The position numbers and the translations under genes are program-made. Below are positions 11,735 to 25,878 of a stretch of 64,000 nt of DNA, piece by piece. Positions within the stretch are counted from its first letter, which is position 1. Each line of letters begins with the position of its first letter. The stretch lies in NCBI GenBank assembly GCA_008360955.1, contig LUCM01003795.1:225210-289209 (forward strand), read 5' to 3'. Source of the stretch: Fasciolopsis buskii. Lineage: Eukaryota; Platyhelminthes; Trematoda; Plagiorchiida; Fasciolidae. The notes beneath the pieces were generated by a model. It did not search any database. It was not told the origin of the DNA and saw only the letters and a list, made by a program, of their open reading frames with translations.

Positions 11735-14700
11735 AGTTATATATTATGACGTCGGGACGTAGCCAGTATGGCCAACTAGCAATAAAGTTCGCAGGTTCTT
11801 GTACCCTCTTGAGACATCGTATTCTGGTAGAAGCGCACGAAAAGAATTCCTGGGTTATCTCCACTGGAACTCTGGGAAGTGCTGGGCCCCCGATCTGAAG
11901 TCAAAAGATGTATCAATTGGAATACTAGTCATCGGTTCCTAACGGTTAGAAACCAACGAGTAGCATCTTCTAATCAAGGATTATTCATAGGCCTCATTAT
12001 CGCAAACTCTATTCTGATTTGGGTAGCCGGATACTACCTCTCCTGCAAACCTACCAAGGATAACGGCAGATAACTAATAGCGTGAAACAGAAATATGAAA
12101 AAGCTTACATGTGTACGATAAACCGTACACAAAAACATGTCTTCGAATGGCCTGGATTAAAGCCGCAACGCGACATGTACTTCACGTGAGATAACAGGTC
12201 ACGCTGGATATTTCAGTTCGGCGATTTTTGTTGCACTCTTCTCTGTTGGTATGGTTCCGACTAGCTGTCTCCATCAGCAACATTGGTGTCAACAAGCGGG
12301 GCGAGCCCCACCTAGAGCTCTCTTTCTCGTCGAGCTACATGCTCCAATGGGAAAAAATGAGTATACAAAGTGGTCAAGCAGTGAAAGTAAAGAGGTAGAA
12401 AAACAAAAGAATGCCGTAATAGCCAACATACGGAATATAGCCTAATCGCACAAGAACATATATTCTCAACCAATTTGACCCAACAGGAAATGAAAAAAAC
12501 TATCGCCGCTGTACACGGTTGGCTGTGACAAGCATCCAAAGTTGGCGTCTGTACATGTTTATATTGTCTGAATAAGATTTCAGATATTCGCATTTAGGAG
12601 GGAGATTCACAGGTAAAATCAAAATCAAGACCAAAACAGCGTGTTCGTTGAGAAGGAGTGAACGCTCTTCTTGAATACCCCTTAAGGAGTCTTGTATTAA
12701 TAATGATGGGAATATTCAATTCAATTAGTGCAGTTTATCAAAATCAGTTACTAATGTGTAGTCACACTGGCCAGTCATGTATTTCGTCACACCCTTATAT
12801 TTTGGAACGGAGTGATAAAACAAAAAGATATGCAATTACCGGATATAAGATCAACCTGACGGCTGTCGATCATAGTACATTTAGTCAACAGACCGGCCAT
12901 TTTCCCCAAAATCCCGTGGTTCCCATCGTTCACATCTGAGATCGAGCTTCGAACTTTGTCATCAACCACGTATACATCATTTGGCCATTTGACTCGTATA
13001 TTTGGGCCCGGCAACTTGAGATCCTGTGTGTAAAAAACGGACAATCACGACGAAAACAATGGAAAAACCAGACAAATTTCTAGGAACACAACCCTGTACA
13101 AACGAACTGCGAAAAACAATGGCTAACTGAGATCAAGTCCAATAGTCCATAGTAGACCCGTATGTTTACTCAGATTCAGACGCCGGCATGTTCACGAGCA
13201 GCAGATACAGAGTAAAAATAGACAGTGAAATTCGGAAGCAAGAATGCAGCCAACGTGGAAAGCGTAACTGTCGATACGAATTCTCGTCAGCACATCCGAA
13301 TGACACAACTAACGTGAAATATATAGGAGCTCTTCCTAAAACTTGTTGTGCTGCCGAGTTTGGTTGATCTATGCACACACTGAAAGCACAGGACGCAAGC
13401 ACTAGCGTCGCACGACGGCACAGGAGTACACAGCCTGTGGTCTAGCAGGACACAAACACACACTGTGGATTGGAGACAACAGTTCGAGCTCAAGACTCAA
13501 AGCCAGCAGTTGCACAACGAATCGAGCGGAACTGCTGCTCTCTTGAATGAGCAGACACACGGAACAATAAGCGGCGCGAAATACGAACAGCTAGCCCAGT
13601 CCGCTAGCGGAAGAGAGAAGACGAACACAGAGTACTGCCACGCGTTTATTGGTGACCCACCAACACAAGTCAGAATTCAAGTGAGCTCTATCGTTTATAT
13701 AGTTTTGTTGGGTGGCCTTGATTGATGTGGAATAACCAATCACAGAACGAGTTTTGACGAATCTTTTCGCGGATATATAAAAATTTTCAACCGCGCAATA
13801 TCTAAAATAACGTAAATTTCGAAATACTGAATAAAAGGGCAATTTCTTTTGGAAAATTAATAACAGAACTAAGATCTGCGGCACCAAAAACCCTAGAATG
13901 GTCACCGACCATAACACAACTACATGTTGTCGTGACCTGGTGTGGGAACACTGAGAGCACACTACCACTAGAACGACCAGAAAAATTACAAAGAAAAACC
14001 AGACGTCTCTTCGGCTTGGCTTATCTACTCCAAACACTTATATCCACTGTGTACTCAAGAATCGTGGTTCACCCAATTCCCTAGATGTTCAACCACGTCT
14101 CTTTTGATAGAATCTGCATATCAATTTAATGCTCTGTTAGGACAAAAGCAGTCAAATGTGCGTTTACCCCTGAAACTTTCCCTGAATGATCAAAACTTGC
14201 ATCAGCGACTTTGACTTCGTTTGCCGTTGTTTGGCCGACTGTGTTCGGTGATTACTCTAGCCAACAGGAATTTGGTCTTTTTCAACAAGCTTCTCACAGT
14301 CACCAGAATCTAAACACGTGCATGTCTGGAATGAATTTTTCACTAAGGGATTTACTCATTAAGGGTAAAATCGGGTACACCTATAAGGCTCAGGAACGGG
14401 GCCGTTGAGGCCAGAAGAGGGGCAAAGCCCGTCAGCGCTTGGACATAGTTGTCTTCGTGATACTGATACAATATAATGGCAGAATTTTCGCCGAAGATAG
14501 GCGTACGATATTGCGTTCAAGGGTCTCATTCTTAGAAGAGGTGCTAAGTGTGAATAGATTAGGGTGCTGGGTGCATATTTTGCGCATGCCAACAAGATGC
14601 CTGTTTTGTTGTATTCTGTTGCCCAAGCCAGAAAACGGTTGGAAGATGGGACGAAGTAATTAATCGATGAATTGGCAGAAGAATATGGAAATATTAATCA

Positions 14701-17700
14701 GTGGACTGGGTCGTGTAGATTCGATTCATCCACCATTTTGGGGTTCAAGAGATCCGCCAACGCAATGGTGATATGACTCCATGTCACAATCACTAAGGTT
14801 CTTGCATTCGAAATTTTTCCTCTCGTAATTAGTCCTCAACTTTTTGCCCTACAGTTGATTTCCCATGATTATTGTATGCAAATGCTCAGACGTCAGTAAC
14901 ACAACGTGGTCGGTAGAATGTGCAATTGGGTGACGTTCTGGCTACCCTGGGTAGCATTCGTTAAGGCAGGATTTCCATTTCTCGTTCTTTTTATCTTTTG
15001 AGTAGAAGATTCTGTAATGCAGCAACCAAAACCCGAGCAAGCTGATGAAAGGTTAATGGTTATAAAAACTGGCTGGACCGTAAACGTCGGTGCACGACAG
15101 AGGGGATCCTTAGCGTGATCCCTTAGTTCTACAGTCCCGTCAGCTACAAAGATTGCAGCTACCAAATGATATCTCGGGAGTTAAAAGGCTTTCATAACTA
15201 GCTCGCAACAAAATCTAAGAGACTGGGAGTGGAATGATCTCGAACTCACCGCTATCCATTCCAGATCAGGTTCTGGATCCTCAGGTCTTATCAAGCCCAA
15301 ACGATCAGCCAGTATGCGTCTGCTTGCAAAAACAATGGCCAAGGCGACCAGATGTTGCGTGAGCGTGACCAAATTCATAAACGGCGGAGGTGAGGGATTG
15401 GAATTGGGTGTACGAATGAGCGGTTCACGTAGAGTCATGTGGAATGTGAATAGAGCCTGACCATGCACACTAATCCAACGATTTGAACCGCGACCTGCCA
15501 CAGAAAAGTGAACCAACCACAAGTAATGACATCTGATGATTTTGTTAAATAAAACTTTCGAAAATTATGATTCATAAGTCTGATTTTATGTTAGTCAACG
15601 AACTGATTTCGCGAATAAGCACGCCCCTCGAATACAAGCACATACTTTTAGTTATATGCCTCATGCACAACTGCAATGGAGAGGATATATCCAATGGCCG
15701 TTAGGGCTTACCATTCGAGAGATGGAAACGGGAAGTTGACCCTGAGGCCTAGAATGGCATAGAACCACATGCGGTTTCAATACAGTAAGTGTGTTAATGA
15801 GGTGAGGTACTGGCAAACTGCCGTCTATCACCAAAATACCCGACGGATCTGGGACTTGAACCAATGACCATTTCGGGATAAGTCTTCCTGACGGCAGACT
15901 TTACGCGATAGTTTCCATAGAAACCCGAAATTTCAAGGATTTTCGTGCAACAATCTTACGAAAAAGTAGTACTGTCAAATGTGGTAGCTGATGAATAAGG
16001 TTTCGGTTGTGTCAACAGATAACGAGTGGCTGTAAAATCGCTCATTCAGACGAACGATCACAATGTCAAAAACGAGGTCCGTTGAAATCGTTGTCATGAC
16101 CTTTCCAGTCTTTACGGAATTTTTAGACGGTACAAAGGGGAAATTCACAGCAAATTTCGCAGTGATTTTGACTTTGAATATCGGAAAACGAACAACAAGC
16201 AAGGTACTCCTTCGCTCATAAAGAAACTTAAAGGATTCGTCGGGCTAGAATATACTCGCAATGTTTACGGTTATAACTATTCTGATGGACTTTCTTGGAG
16301 CAAACAATATGCCGAAGGGGGAAACAAGCTTCTTTTCTTCCGTATAAAATAAATCTTGGCTGTGCATCCTTACATGAAATCATCAGCATAAAACAGAAAA
16401 AAATGAATTACTTGGAAAATGCATTTCAGCTCCCTAAAAAGTCTCGGATTCGGTGGGTCACGTCACTGCAACACTGGATACTATGGTCCGATAACAATAT
16501 CGTGTTATGAAATTTATCTGACTTTCTAATAGAAGAACGAGTGGTAAATAATCAGAAAAAAGGGGCTATGATTAGGTTCAAACATCATCCTCGTGTATAA
16601 TGTTCAGGATTCGATCATTTTGAATAGCTTATATTGAAGCGCTCCAGAATAGTTGCCGAACTGTGTGGAAGAAGCCTAACGATTACTGGCCCTAATGGGA
16701 AGTGGCCAAACATGAACGTTGTGGATATTACGGGAAAGCGAAGTGCCCGTTAGATTGTAATAAACCAAAAGGGAAAGGGTTGAGTCTGATCAAGAATGGA
16801 ATGAACACGGTAGGAAACAGTTCAATAGCTTACGACTATTGTTCTTGCTCTGATTCGTTATGGTTTCACTTGTTAACTCCAACCACCGAATGATATTAAA
16901 AGAAAAAGATTACAAGTCACAAAAGACAGGGAAAAGTTGAAACATTCCAAATAAAAGAATGACAGGGATTTGAAACTATTATACTCAACCGGCTCATTGA
17001 GAGCAATGAGATGGATTTTCTAGGACTACATATCTATCCATACTACAAACTCATGTATTGGGTCGTGCATGTGACCGGAATTACTAACGTCCTGATCATC
17101 GGATGTGACGGGTTATTCATTATCTAGGTCCTACTTTCTGAATGTTCCTTTTTGCCGTTAACTACAGCAACGGGAATGATTACGTTCGTAGATGAAACCG
17201 GTCCCAATCTCCGTAGGCGAACAGCTGAAGGCATATTCACGCTTTCGGCGATCTTTCATCCGAGTTCAACACAAGAAGTTGTATTTATTAGGATCTCTCA
17301 ATCCCACTTCCAATCTTTCATTCCAATTTTGCGAACAAAATTACAATAAAAACATCCCTACTGAGGATTGAGGCGATGATATTTGCTCAAACAGTAAATT
17401 GTTTGACTCATAACATGCGGACGGTGTTGTGCGAGTGAATAAAGACCCAGTTAAGTTGAAAGTGTTTCTCGACTGTCTGAATGACGCTGTGACTATGTTT
17501 GGAATGAATTCAGTACCTTCAAACTATAAGATGTTGCTGAAGCACTGGAGGTGTTCGAAACCGAACCTTGTTCTTGCACGGGAGGAGTTGGTCGAAATAA
17601 TTAAATTTCATTTAATTTGGGCTGTCGGATCTCACCAGGAGCAAATCAGATGAAATATCTTCGCACATACAGTAGTCTTGATTGGCGTTTACCAATTCGA

Positions 17701-18295
17701 AGCATCCACGGTGTTAGCGCGACATCTGATCATCGGTTAGAAATCAAGCTTGCACGTTAGCAGTGAGATCGATCCTGTCATGCAGCCACGTGGGTAGAAG
17801 ACGCGAAAACTGACGGTGCTTGAACAAAGTATTTTTAGAGTAGAGTGAGGACGAAGGCGAATAATTGCCGTTCTTTACTAGCTTGACTGATCTTTGCTAG
17901 TCAGTCTAGGAAAGACGGCTTAACCTTAGTTTCAAGGCAGCCACAGGCAGCATACGAAGCATACGGCTGCATGCTCGCTGACATCTGTGGCTCGAACGAG
18001 GTAGGAACTGAGCTATCAGCCATCGGTTCCCAGTGGGCTACGAGGTCTTCAAATTGTCTTACTCCCTTGTTAGGCCGTTCGGCCACAGGGTTGGAGTAGG
18101 GTCTCATAGGTAAGCCTTCTCTTTTGATACGGGCAACAGGATAGCTTTAAACACACTGATTGTTCTTCCTGATGGACAGTCGATGATGTGAAAACTGAGA
18201 ATGGAAGAGCCATCAAGTATGTGGGGACCTATACACAATGTCCCTTCTTTTCCTCTTTCTGTTTTATTGCTTTCAGTTCTCGTCACGGTTCCCAT

Positions 18296-18329
<34 letters not shown>

Positions 18330-19769
18330 ATTATTGATTTCTGGGGAGTCATTAAATCTTCCTAATACTAATCAGTGCATTAAATCCTGGGCGACGAATA
18401 AACAGCATCAGTGCATCCTACCGCTGAATATTATAGACCTTTCATTCTATTCATAAATAATCGATAGTTCGACTTAATGAATAGAGATGGCCAGTTTGTA
18501 ATATGAAAAATAGGATATGAAAAAAACAATTTTTTGATGACAACTAGAGCATAAGTGTAGTGGACGGGGCACGGGCCATAGCCACTGGGCTCCACTAAAG
18601 GCGAGACGACCGGCAATCATCATCTTGATGGTGGAAGTGGAATGGAATAACATAATGGCTCAACAGCTCAGGCAAGGTGAGGGGTCGGGATGCAGTGGAT
18701 TATCATCTACCACCGGATGGGCCGAACAAGACCTTTCGGCGGGATACGGGGGATGGTTGGAAACATCAGATATCACAACCAAGTGTCGCAGCCAGTGGCA
18801 TACTCGCATCCGAAATCTTACATAATCTGAATAAATTATCCACTTATTACCTGTTGGTTCATTCAATGCCACGTCTTCATTCCGTTTTTGAGTAACCGGT
18901 GTTGTGGGGTAATAATCAAAACCAGAGCAATTCAGTCCAAGACATTTGATTACAAAGAACGGTTGTGGTCAAGTGGGTTAGACGAACGTCACCCAAAAAG
19001 GTCAGTCTCGAATCCCAGATCCGCCTGTTACTTCGGAGAGATAATTCCCCGTCGCCCGACTCTTTAATTCACCTGGCCCATGGAGACCATCTGTGATTCT
19101 GTGTCATGGCTGCTAGTTCACCCAAAGGCAGTGGACCCAAGCAGTTATGGGACATGCTCTTGCCACTGCATTCATGGACAGGCGTATGTAACAAAAAAAG
19201 AATACGAAAGACAAACTGCGCGACCCAGTGAGTCTTAGTTGAGACCGAATCCTGTGTGAATAACTGAGCAGCGCGCCCGCGCGCACACACACGCATACAC
19301 AAGGCCACTAGCTTGTTCGGGCTGATTCACGATTATATGTACCATAGCAATTGCTCGACTCGCTTGATTATTGGTTAACACATCGAACGTGTTTGTGAAC
19401 CGAGTGAGTAATACGCTAGACCGATGGTCGGCAACAGGAAAAAACAAGCCACCAGATCACCATGGAAGTCAAAAACATAGACCGATAGGGAAAACAGTGA
19501 AATCACAATTAGCTTTAAGGTGGCTCGAACCACCGCAAACGGCAGGCCGGGGAACTCGGACGTAAAAAGTGAGACCACTAAAAGAATGTAGCAAAACACT
19601 CGACAAAAAACAGAACTGTTAATCATTAAGATGGGCAGATTATTTCTGGACTTACCCCTTCCTTCAGTCTGTTGGTTCGATACAACAACCAATCCGGAGT
19701 CCGGCGGTAAGCTTGATAACAACCTGTGGGTGAAAAAACAGCGGTAACTTTTGTGAATAAACATAGGTT

Positions 19770-19816
<47 letters not shown>

Positions 19817-22800
19817 GGGCCTGTTTACGAATGAATTGACATTGTAACCACTCCGAAAGAGGAAAACGATAGAGGATAAAACGGAAAAGAACCCCATGAC
19901 CCGTTATCCACAGGGATCTATGGCTTCGCGGAGGGCTTGGTTCTACCCAGCTGCCCAAACCGGGATAGGAAGCAAAACCAAATATTGCCGTGACTCTCTT
20001 TCCCCTCTGGCCGTTATTGTTGGGACCCATTACACTCGTCAATGTGGTCGATTCCGTCGCAGTGGTTAGCGGCAAACCACAACGGAACAAGAAAATCTGG
20101 ACAATGACTAACCTCTCACACAAGCTATAACTGGACGGTAGTGATTCGGCCCACAATAACGCACGACCGAGTACGTGAGTTTGCAGCGTGGATAGATATG
20201 TGGTCCAAGAAAATCCATCTGGGAGCAATGGGTCAGTTGAATATAGTGGTTTTACGTCATATTGAGCTCCGTTTGTGGTGCTTTTCAATGTAAACAATTT
20301 TGAGCGCATTTTATCCGGAGTGATCTGATAGAATGGGAAAGGAATATGAAGTAAAGAGAAAGAGAGGAAGACAAACAAATACGGCTTTCTTTTAGTATGA
20401 AGAAGGACTTGTGGACAATGACCTAGGACTGTATCAGAACCCGACTGAAATCAAGTTTACATTTGGTCCTTAGAAAAGATTGCCAAGATAAGCAATTTCA
20501 ATAATCAGTGGCACTGAGGTTGACTATAAATCGTATATTTTCAAGACACTGGGCTCTATATCATTCCACTGGTGACCTGATGGACCAACATTATGGGAAG
20601 TCAGAAATTATAAATAGGAAGTTTATAAACTATAAGTTTAGTTTCAGAAATAAGCAGTACAACCCCGGGAAATTAACCTCTACGATGACCGGCCTATACC
20701 CCCACTTCATTGAGTGTTAGTTGGTGCGGGAATCGGATGTGAAAGTTGGCATCGTCACCGGAAAACTCTGGAAACACGAATTCCTCGCGTTTGAACAATC
20801 TCACCTTGGTAGTGCAAAAAGAACCGTATATATGGTAAACTAGAAGTCATTAGGCAGATTGCTGCAGATCCGCAGGTTTCGTCGGATCTGATAAAATTCT
20901 AGTCCGGAAAGGTGTGAATACAACCAAACACTGTTTGACAGCATCTCTCCGTGAGATCATCGATTACTGATATTGCTCCGATGCTGAGAATCTAGTCGAT
21001 GTCAACCCGACGGTCGTTCACCTGCGTTCAGGACGTAAAGATAATGCCTCTTTCGCAAATTGGACTTACGGATTCTCGCTTCAACATACATTTTGGAATC
21101 AATCTGGGACTGGCCTGGTGCGGAGTGCAGAGACCCAATTCTCAGTTGCCGATTTACCTGGATACCCGCGAACTGTTGAACCCTTGGACAGGTGTATCAA
21201 CTGAAATACCTATCATCAGCCTTCAATGGTTAGTCAACGCCTATTCTGGCATTGCTGCTTTGCAGACCAAACTTAATGAGCAAGGGCTCGAGGTGAATTC
21301 CCCTAGGGCAACCACCTACTTCGGTCGGGACAATCCCATAGTACGTCGCTCATACAAAAAGCATGAAATTTAGTTTACGATTGATGATATAGAGAACAAC
21401 GAGAAGTAGGTGTCATGAATCTTACACAAAAAACCTGGTTTTTATATTCTCTGATTTAAAAAAAATGTGTTGGCGAGATATTCAAGAGGTTATAACCCCT
21501 CTAACTGTTGTGAAGTAGGTGATTCCTTATGGCAAGAGTAGTAACGACATTCACTAGTTATAGTCTAGTAAACATCACTACTAATACGTTTTTATGGCAC
21601 GCTAGTCATATGAAACTATCAGTATGGGAATGTCCCTTATCCTCCATGTCCCAGTGCACGGAAGCGAGGCGAAACTGGCAATACCGATGCTGAAAATTGG
21701 AGCGGCATAGAACAACACACGGTCCCAATAGGTCATGCGTGGTAACCAGACGAGTGACAACGAACGTACAATAAAAAAGAGCACACCTGGGGCCAACAAT
21801 TCGGGCTTTGTTTGCTTCGTTCCACAAGATAGTGCAGTATAACTTTTTCAGAGGGATTCATGGTTACAGTATGGAATTGATCTTTGACTGGATTGTTGAG
21901 TGGAATATTCAGAAGACGGAGGCCCTCCTGAAGCAACTGAGGGTGCCGGTCAACACAGTCTCCCTGAAAGGTAGAAGTGGAGTGGCTTAATTGTGTGCAT
22001 GAACCAGAGGAAAACAAATGGGAATAATTTGGTTAACCACAGAATCATTGGAATAGAAAAAAAAATGATCATTTCACATAGAACACCAACACAAACGTGA
22101 ATAACAAGCATGCGAAGAGCGCTTAACTTTGTACGGAGTAAATAGCTTCATACGAAACTGACGCAAAATCTCGATCTCCACAAATCTGGAACTTGTCAAA
22201 CTACAGAACAGTCAGAGAATGTGAGTGGGCAACCCCTTCGGGTCAAAACTCATTGAGTCCAAGCACAAAGAACATCGTATTCTATATGTAGAGACATGTA
22301 GTCCTGGAAGCCACTTCCGATGGCCCCCTTTCTCAAGTGGTAATTATCTCTGGACGAAACATGAGTTTCACACCCTACTTTTGTTCGGCATTGTTGTGAA
22401 GGGTACTAGGAGTGCAAGAAACAGTCATCCCCAGTGTGAAGACATCATACGTGTTAAGCTTGCGCACGAATGTAATTGTGAGCATGAAAAACTAAAAGCT
22501 GTGTCCCAGTACCAAGTGAGGAGACGATGGCTGAGCCTTGGGCCTCACGTTTTGGCTCATATATATCATCAACTGGACGGAAATTTCGGTTTCGTATGTC
22601 CGAGGTGATAAAGAGTTACACCACTCAACAATCACCAATAAATTTCAAAAACGAGGATTTCATTGTCTTTAAGTAACGATAAATACAAACCACAAACTTT
22701 CTGATACAGTATGATCAAGAGAGCATGAGTGCGCAGAATCCAAGTTCCGTTAAAGTAAAAAATCTTGCCGTGGTATCGTTTTCTTGTAAATTCATGATCT

Positions 22801-25290
22801 ATAACTGTATTATAAGGAAACTTGTGGAGGGATACACATTTTTAAATAACGCAGTTTTGTCATTTAAGGCAATAGTGAGTCGTCATTTCAGCTGCTACAC
22901 ATAGTCTAACTCAAGAGGGTTTCTAAATCGAAATTGGGAGATAAATCCACATATCGAGTTAAACGCATCCTAACCAATATCTTTGTGCACATTTGGAAGG
23001 TGGCTTCAAGTTTGGTTACGCCAGCTACCCGCGACTGACTCTGGACTGGGGGACCAAGTAGTACAACAGCCCACGAAGCAACCCGTAATGAAATACTCTT
23101 CTTTTCCGTTGATAACCCACACACAAACGCACGGACTCTTACTTCACACGCAACTACCCACCAACCGACTGCCCATATTTCATTTGAAAATTAATCGACC
23201 AGCCGCACTAGCGGCAGCGTTTCTGAGGGAAATTTTGTGCCGTCTGTTTCCCGTCCTCGTTCGACTAGCCCTCACGTCTCATCGAACCCGCTTTCACCGG
23301 CTGATGTTCCTCTTTATCCGCGATAGTCCCTCAAATTAGCAAAATTTAATGTATGAATGAAGATGATTGTGGGGAAACATGCACTTTGAGTTCGTACCAA
23401 ACCATCGGCGTTCACTGTAACCAAGACACTCGGAGCCAATAACCCAACTCCAATCGAATGACGTCTAATTCTAATCCTTTCGGGAACTTACGTTCACGCC
23501 TTTCTTGAAGCCGTGAGACTGTGGGCTTTGGTCTTGTTAGTCTAAATGCAGCTCTCAGTGATAAGGCCGGGGTTACATCACTCGAGTGCATCACAGTCGA
23601 CAGCCGGGTAAGAGCAGTTAGTCTCAAAGGCTAGTGCAAATTAAGCAGTTGCCGCTCCGATAGACATCAACGTGTGCAGCTACAGATAATCGCCCAGATA
23701 CAATCAAATGTGTCTGCTACCAACAGCTGCATGACGTCCTATAAAAAGCAAATCGGGATGACACCATTTGAGCAAGAGATTTAAATGGTAGACTAGATCC
23801 GCTATCTTTGAATGAGGCGCATTTGAGAGATCATTGGTCGTTCCTCTTCAGTATACACTCCAGACGTTCATGTTACCGAAACATTACCTGGGTTTTGCTC
23901 TCTTCGAATCAGCAATGGACCCCGACAGAACATATACCAATTAGTTCCCGACAGCGAGGTTCCATAGAAGGCTGTCGGTCGAACTGGGGCGCTACCTTAG
24001 ACTCACACCACGCGTTAGTCTGCACCAAGTTATCCATGTGCGTCAGCGGATGTTCGAAATACACGATGCAGCAGCGGCTACAGTGCGGTGTGCTCTCTAA
24101 TCTGACTCCCTTTTCAACACAAACCAGCAATGACCGCTTAACTAGGAATACCCTGAATTCTACTGGCTTGGTGGATTGTGGCCTTGTCCGTCGCATTGTG
24201 ATATTCAGTACTTTTGAATCTCTACGCTTTTTTTGCATAAACCTGAATACGGATCATGTGCCATTGAAATTAAGGCGAAGAATGAAAACAATGAACAGGA
24301 GAAAGAAAAACAAACAATGTGCAGTGTTCAATACGTACGTAAGCTTTTCCATTCTCCATTTGCGCGACATCGGTTATCCATTGGAATTCACGATTCCTTA
24401 ACGCGCGCCAACCTATTTCGACTGGTGATAAGAGCGAAGTATGACTAATAACGATACGTGAGCTCAGCACAAGTCTACGTAGGGATCGGAAGATTCCATG
24501 ATCTCGACCAGCACGTTTTGCTGCCATGGGAAACCCCAGCAAGCTGTTCTACTTTAGTCGAGTCTCCGATAAGGAGTCATTAGCTGTGGTTGAAGCAATC
24601 CGCGAAGTCCACAGTCCGCCCATTCGCAATAAATAACGGCGAGGGAAACGATGGGCAGAGCATGTGGAAGCAAAATTTAGCTGGCCTCCAATGCCACCCT
24701 TCCTCACAGCTATACCGGCACACGCTCTACGGTCGTTCGACCGATCCACCTTCTGAGAAGCAGATCCGTAAGAGGACCCGGAGATGGTGGGCTGTTCATT
24801 GCTAGATAACTTCAGATTCTCTTCCCCATAGTGTAATACTTTGAGAGACGGAGTCAAATTTGGCCCGCATTTTTAAAAAAGAATTGCGTAGTGGCTGTTA
24901 TGCTTGGGAATATAAACATAGCGTCTATCATTCTACACAGACTGTACAACGTGCGGGCCTAGCGAACTCGGGAGGACCAGGCTTGGTTCGTGCCGGTCAT
25001 GGATATGACAACTATTATCTCCGGCAGTTTTTAGGGCACGTGCTGACGATTATCTTGTTCTTGGGTAACTGCGCACCCTTCGATTTCGCAGATCGTACTT
25101 TGAAATTACTAGATGCAAAATAAATTACCTGAAAATTACGCGTCGGTGGATCAGAACCGAAGTCAGTGCTCTGCGGTCGATTTGAACGCCTGTACACCAC
25201 AAAAATCAACATAACAACCAACAAAAACATTAAAATGTGTGGTGAAAACAGACAACTTGTTTTCGTTTTCGTCGCCGTTGCCCTCTCTTT

Positions 25291-25344
<54 letters not shown>

Positions 25345-25823
25345 GCAGATTAGATAATGCTCTTTCTCATAGATCAGGTTCGACAGGATAGTATGGACTT
25401 GTTCGATGAGCTGGGCAACTTGACTGCAAACGTTTCATCACCATAAGAGGTGACGTCATAAGTGCTATGATATTGTGGCGAGCGTCTGGCTGCCACCGTC
25501 CGTCTAAATGGGTCACTTAGTCTTTAGTCAGCGTTCATCGGTGGCTCTGGGCGAAGCGGTAAGGTAGAGATACTGCCCAGTTACTTTGTTCACCGTCTAC
25601 TGTTGACACGCTGTTGGCTGAAGGTGAACAAAGCAACTGGGTAGCATCTCTACCCTACCGCCTCATCCAGGGCAACCAATGAACACCGACTAAAGGATAG
25701 ATGGTCCATTTAGGCGGAAGGTGGCAACCATACGCTCGCCACGATATCATAGCACTGACGATGTCATCTCTGGTGGTAATGAAACATTTGCAGTCAAATT
25801 ACCCAGCTCACTGAACAAATCAA

Positions 25824-25878
<55 letters not shown>

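Noticed and set aside
18961..19030. Functional tRNA gene
   Set aside because: The tRNA-like head continues into a repeat tail shared with 7.9 kb, and acceptor pairing is poor.
19809..20378. A single 189-codon minus-strand gene
   Set aside because: Only 20122-20324 is HLCS coding. The rest is intron that happens to stay open, as shown by splice sites and phase.
20999..21373. Plus-strand 124-codon frame as an LTR-element protein
   Set aside because: I could not match any motif of gag, protease, RT or integrase. Left as unassigned.
22225..22608. Plus-strand 127-codon frame as a host gene
   Set aside because: No domain, no splice or homology support. Open frames of this length occur by chance here.
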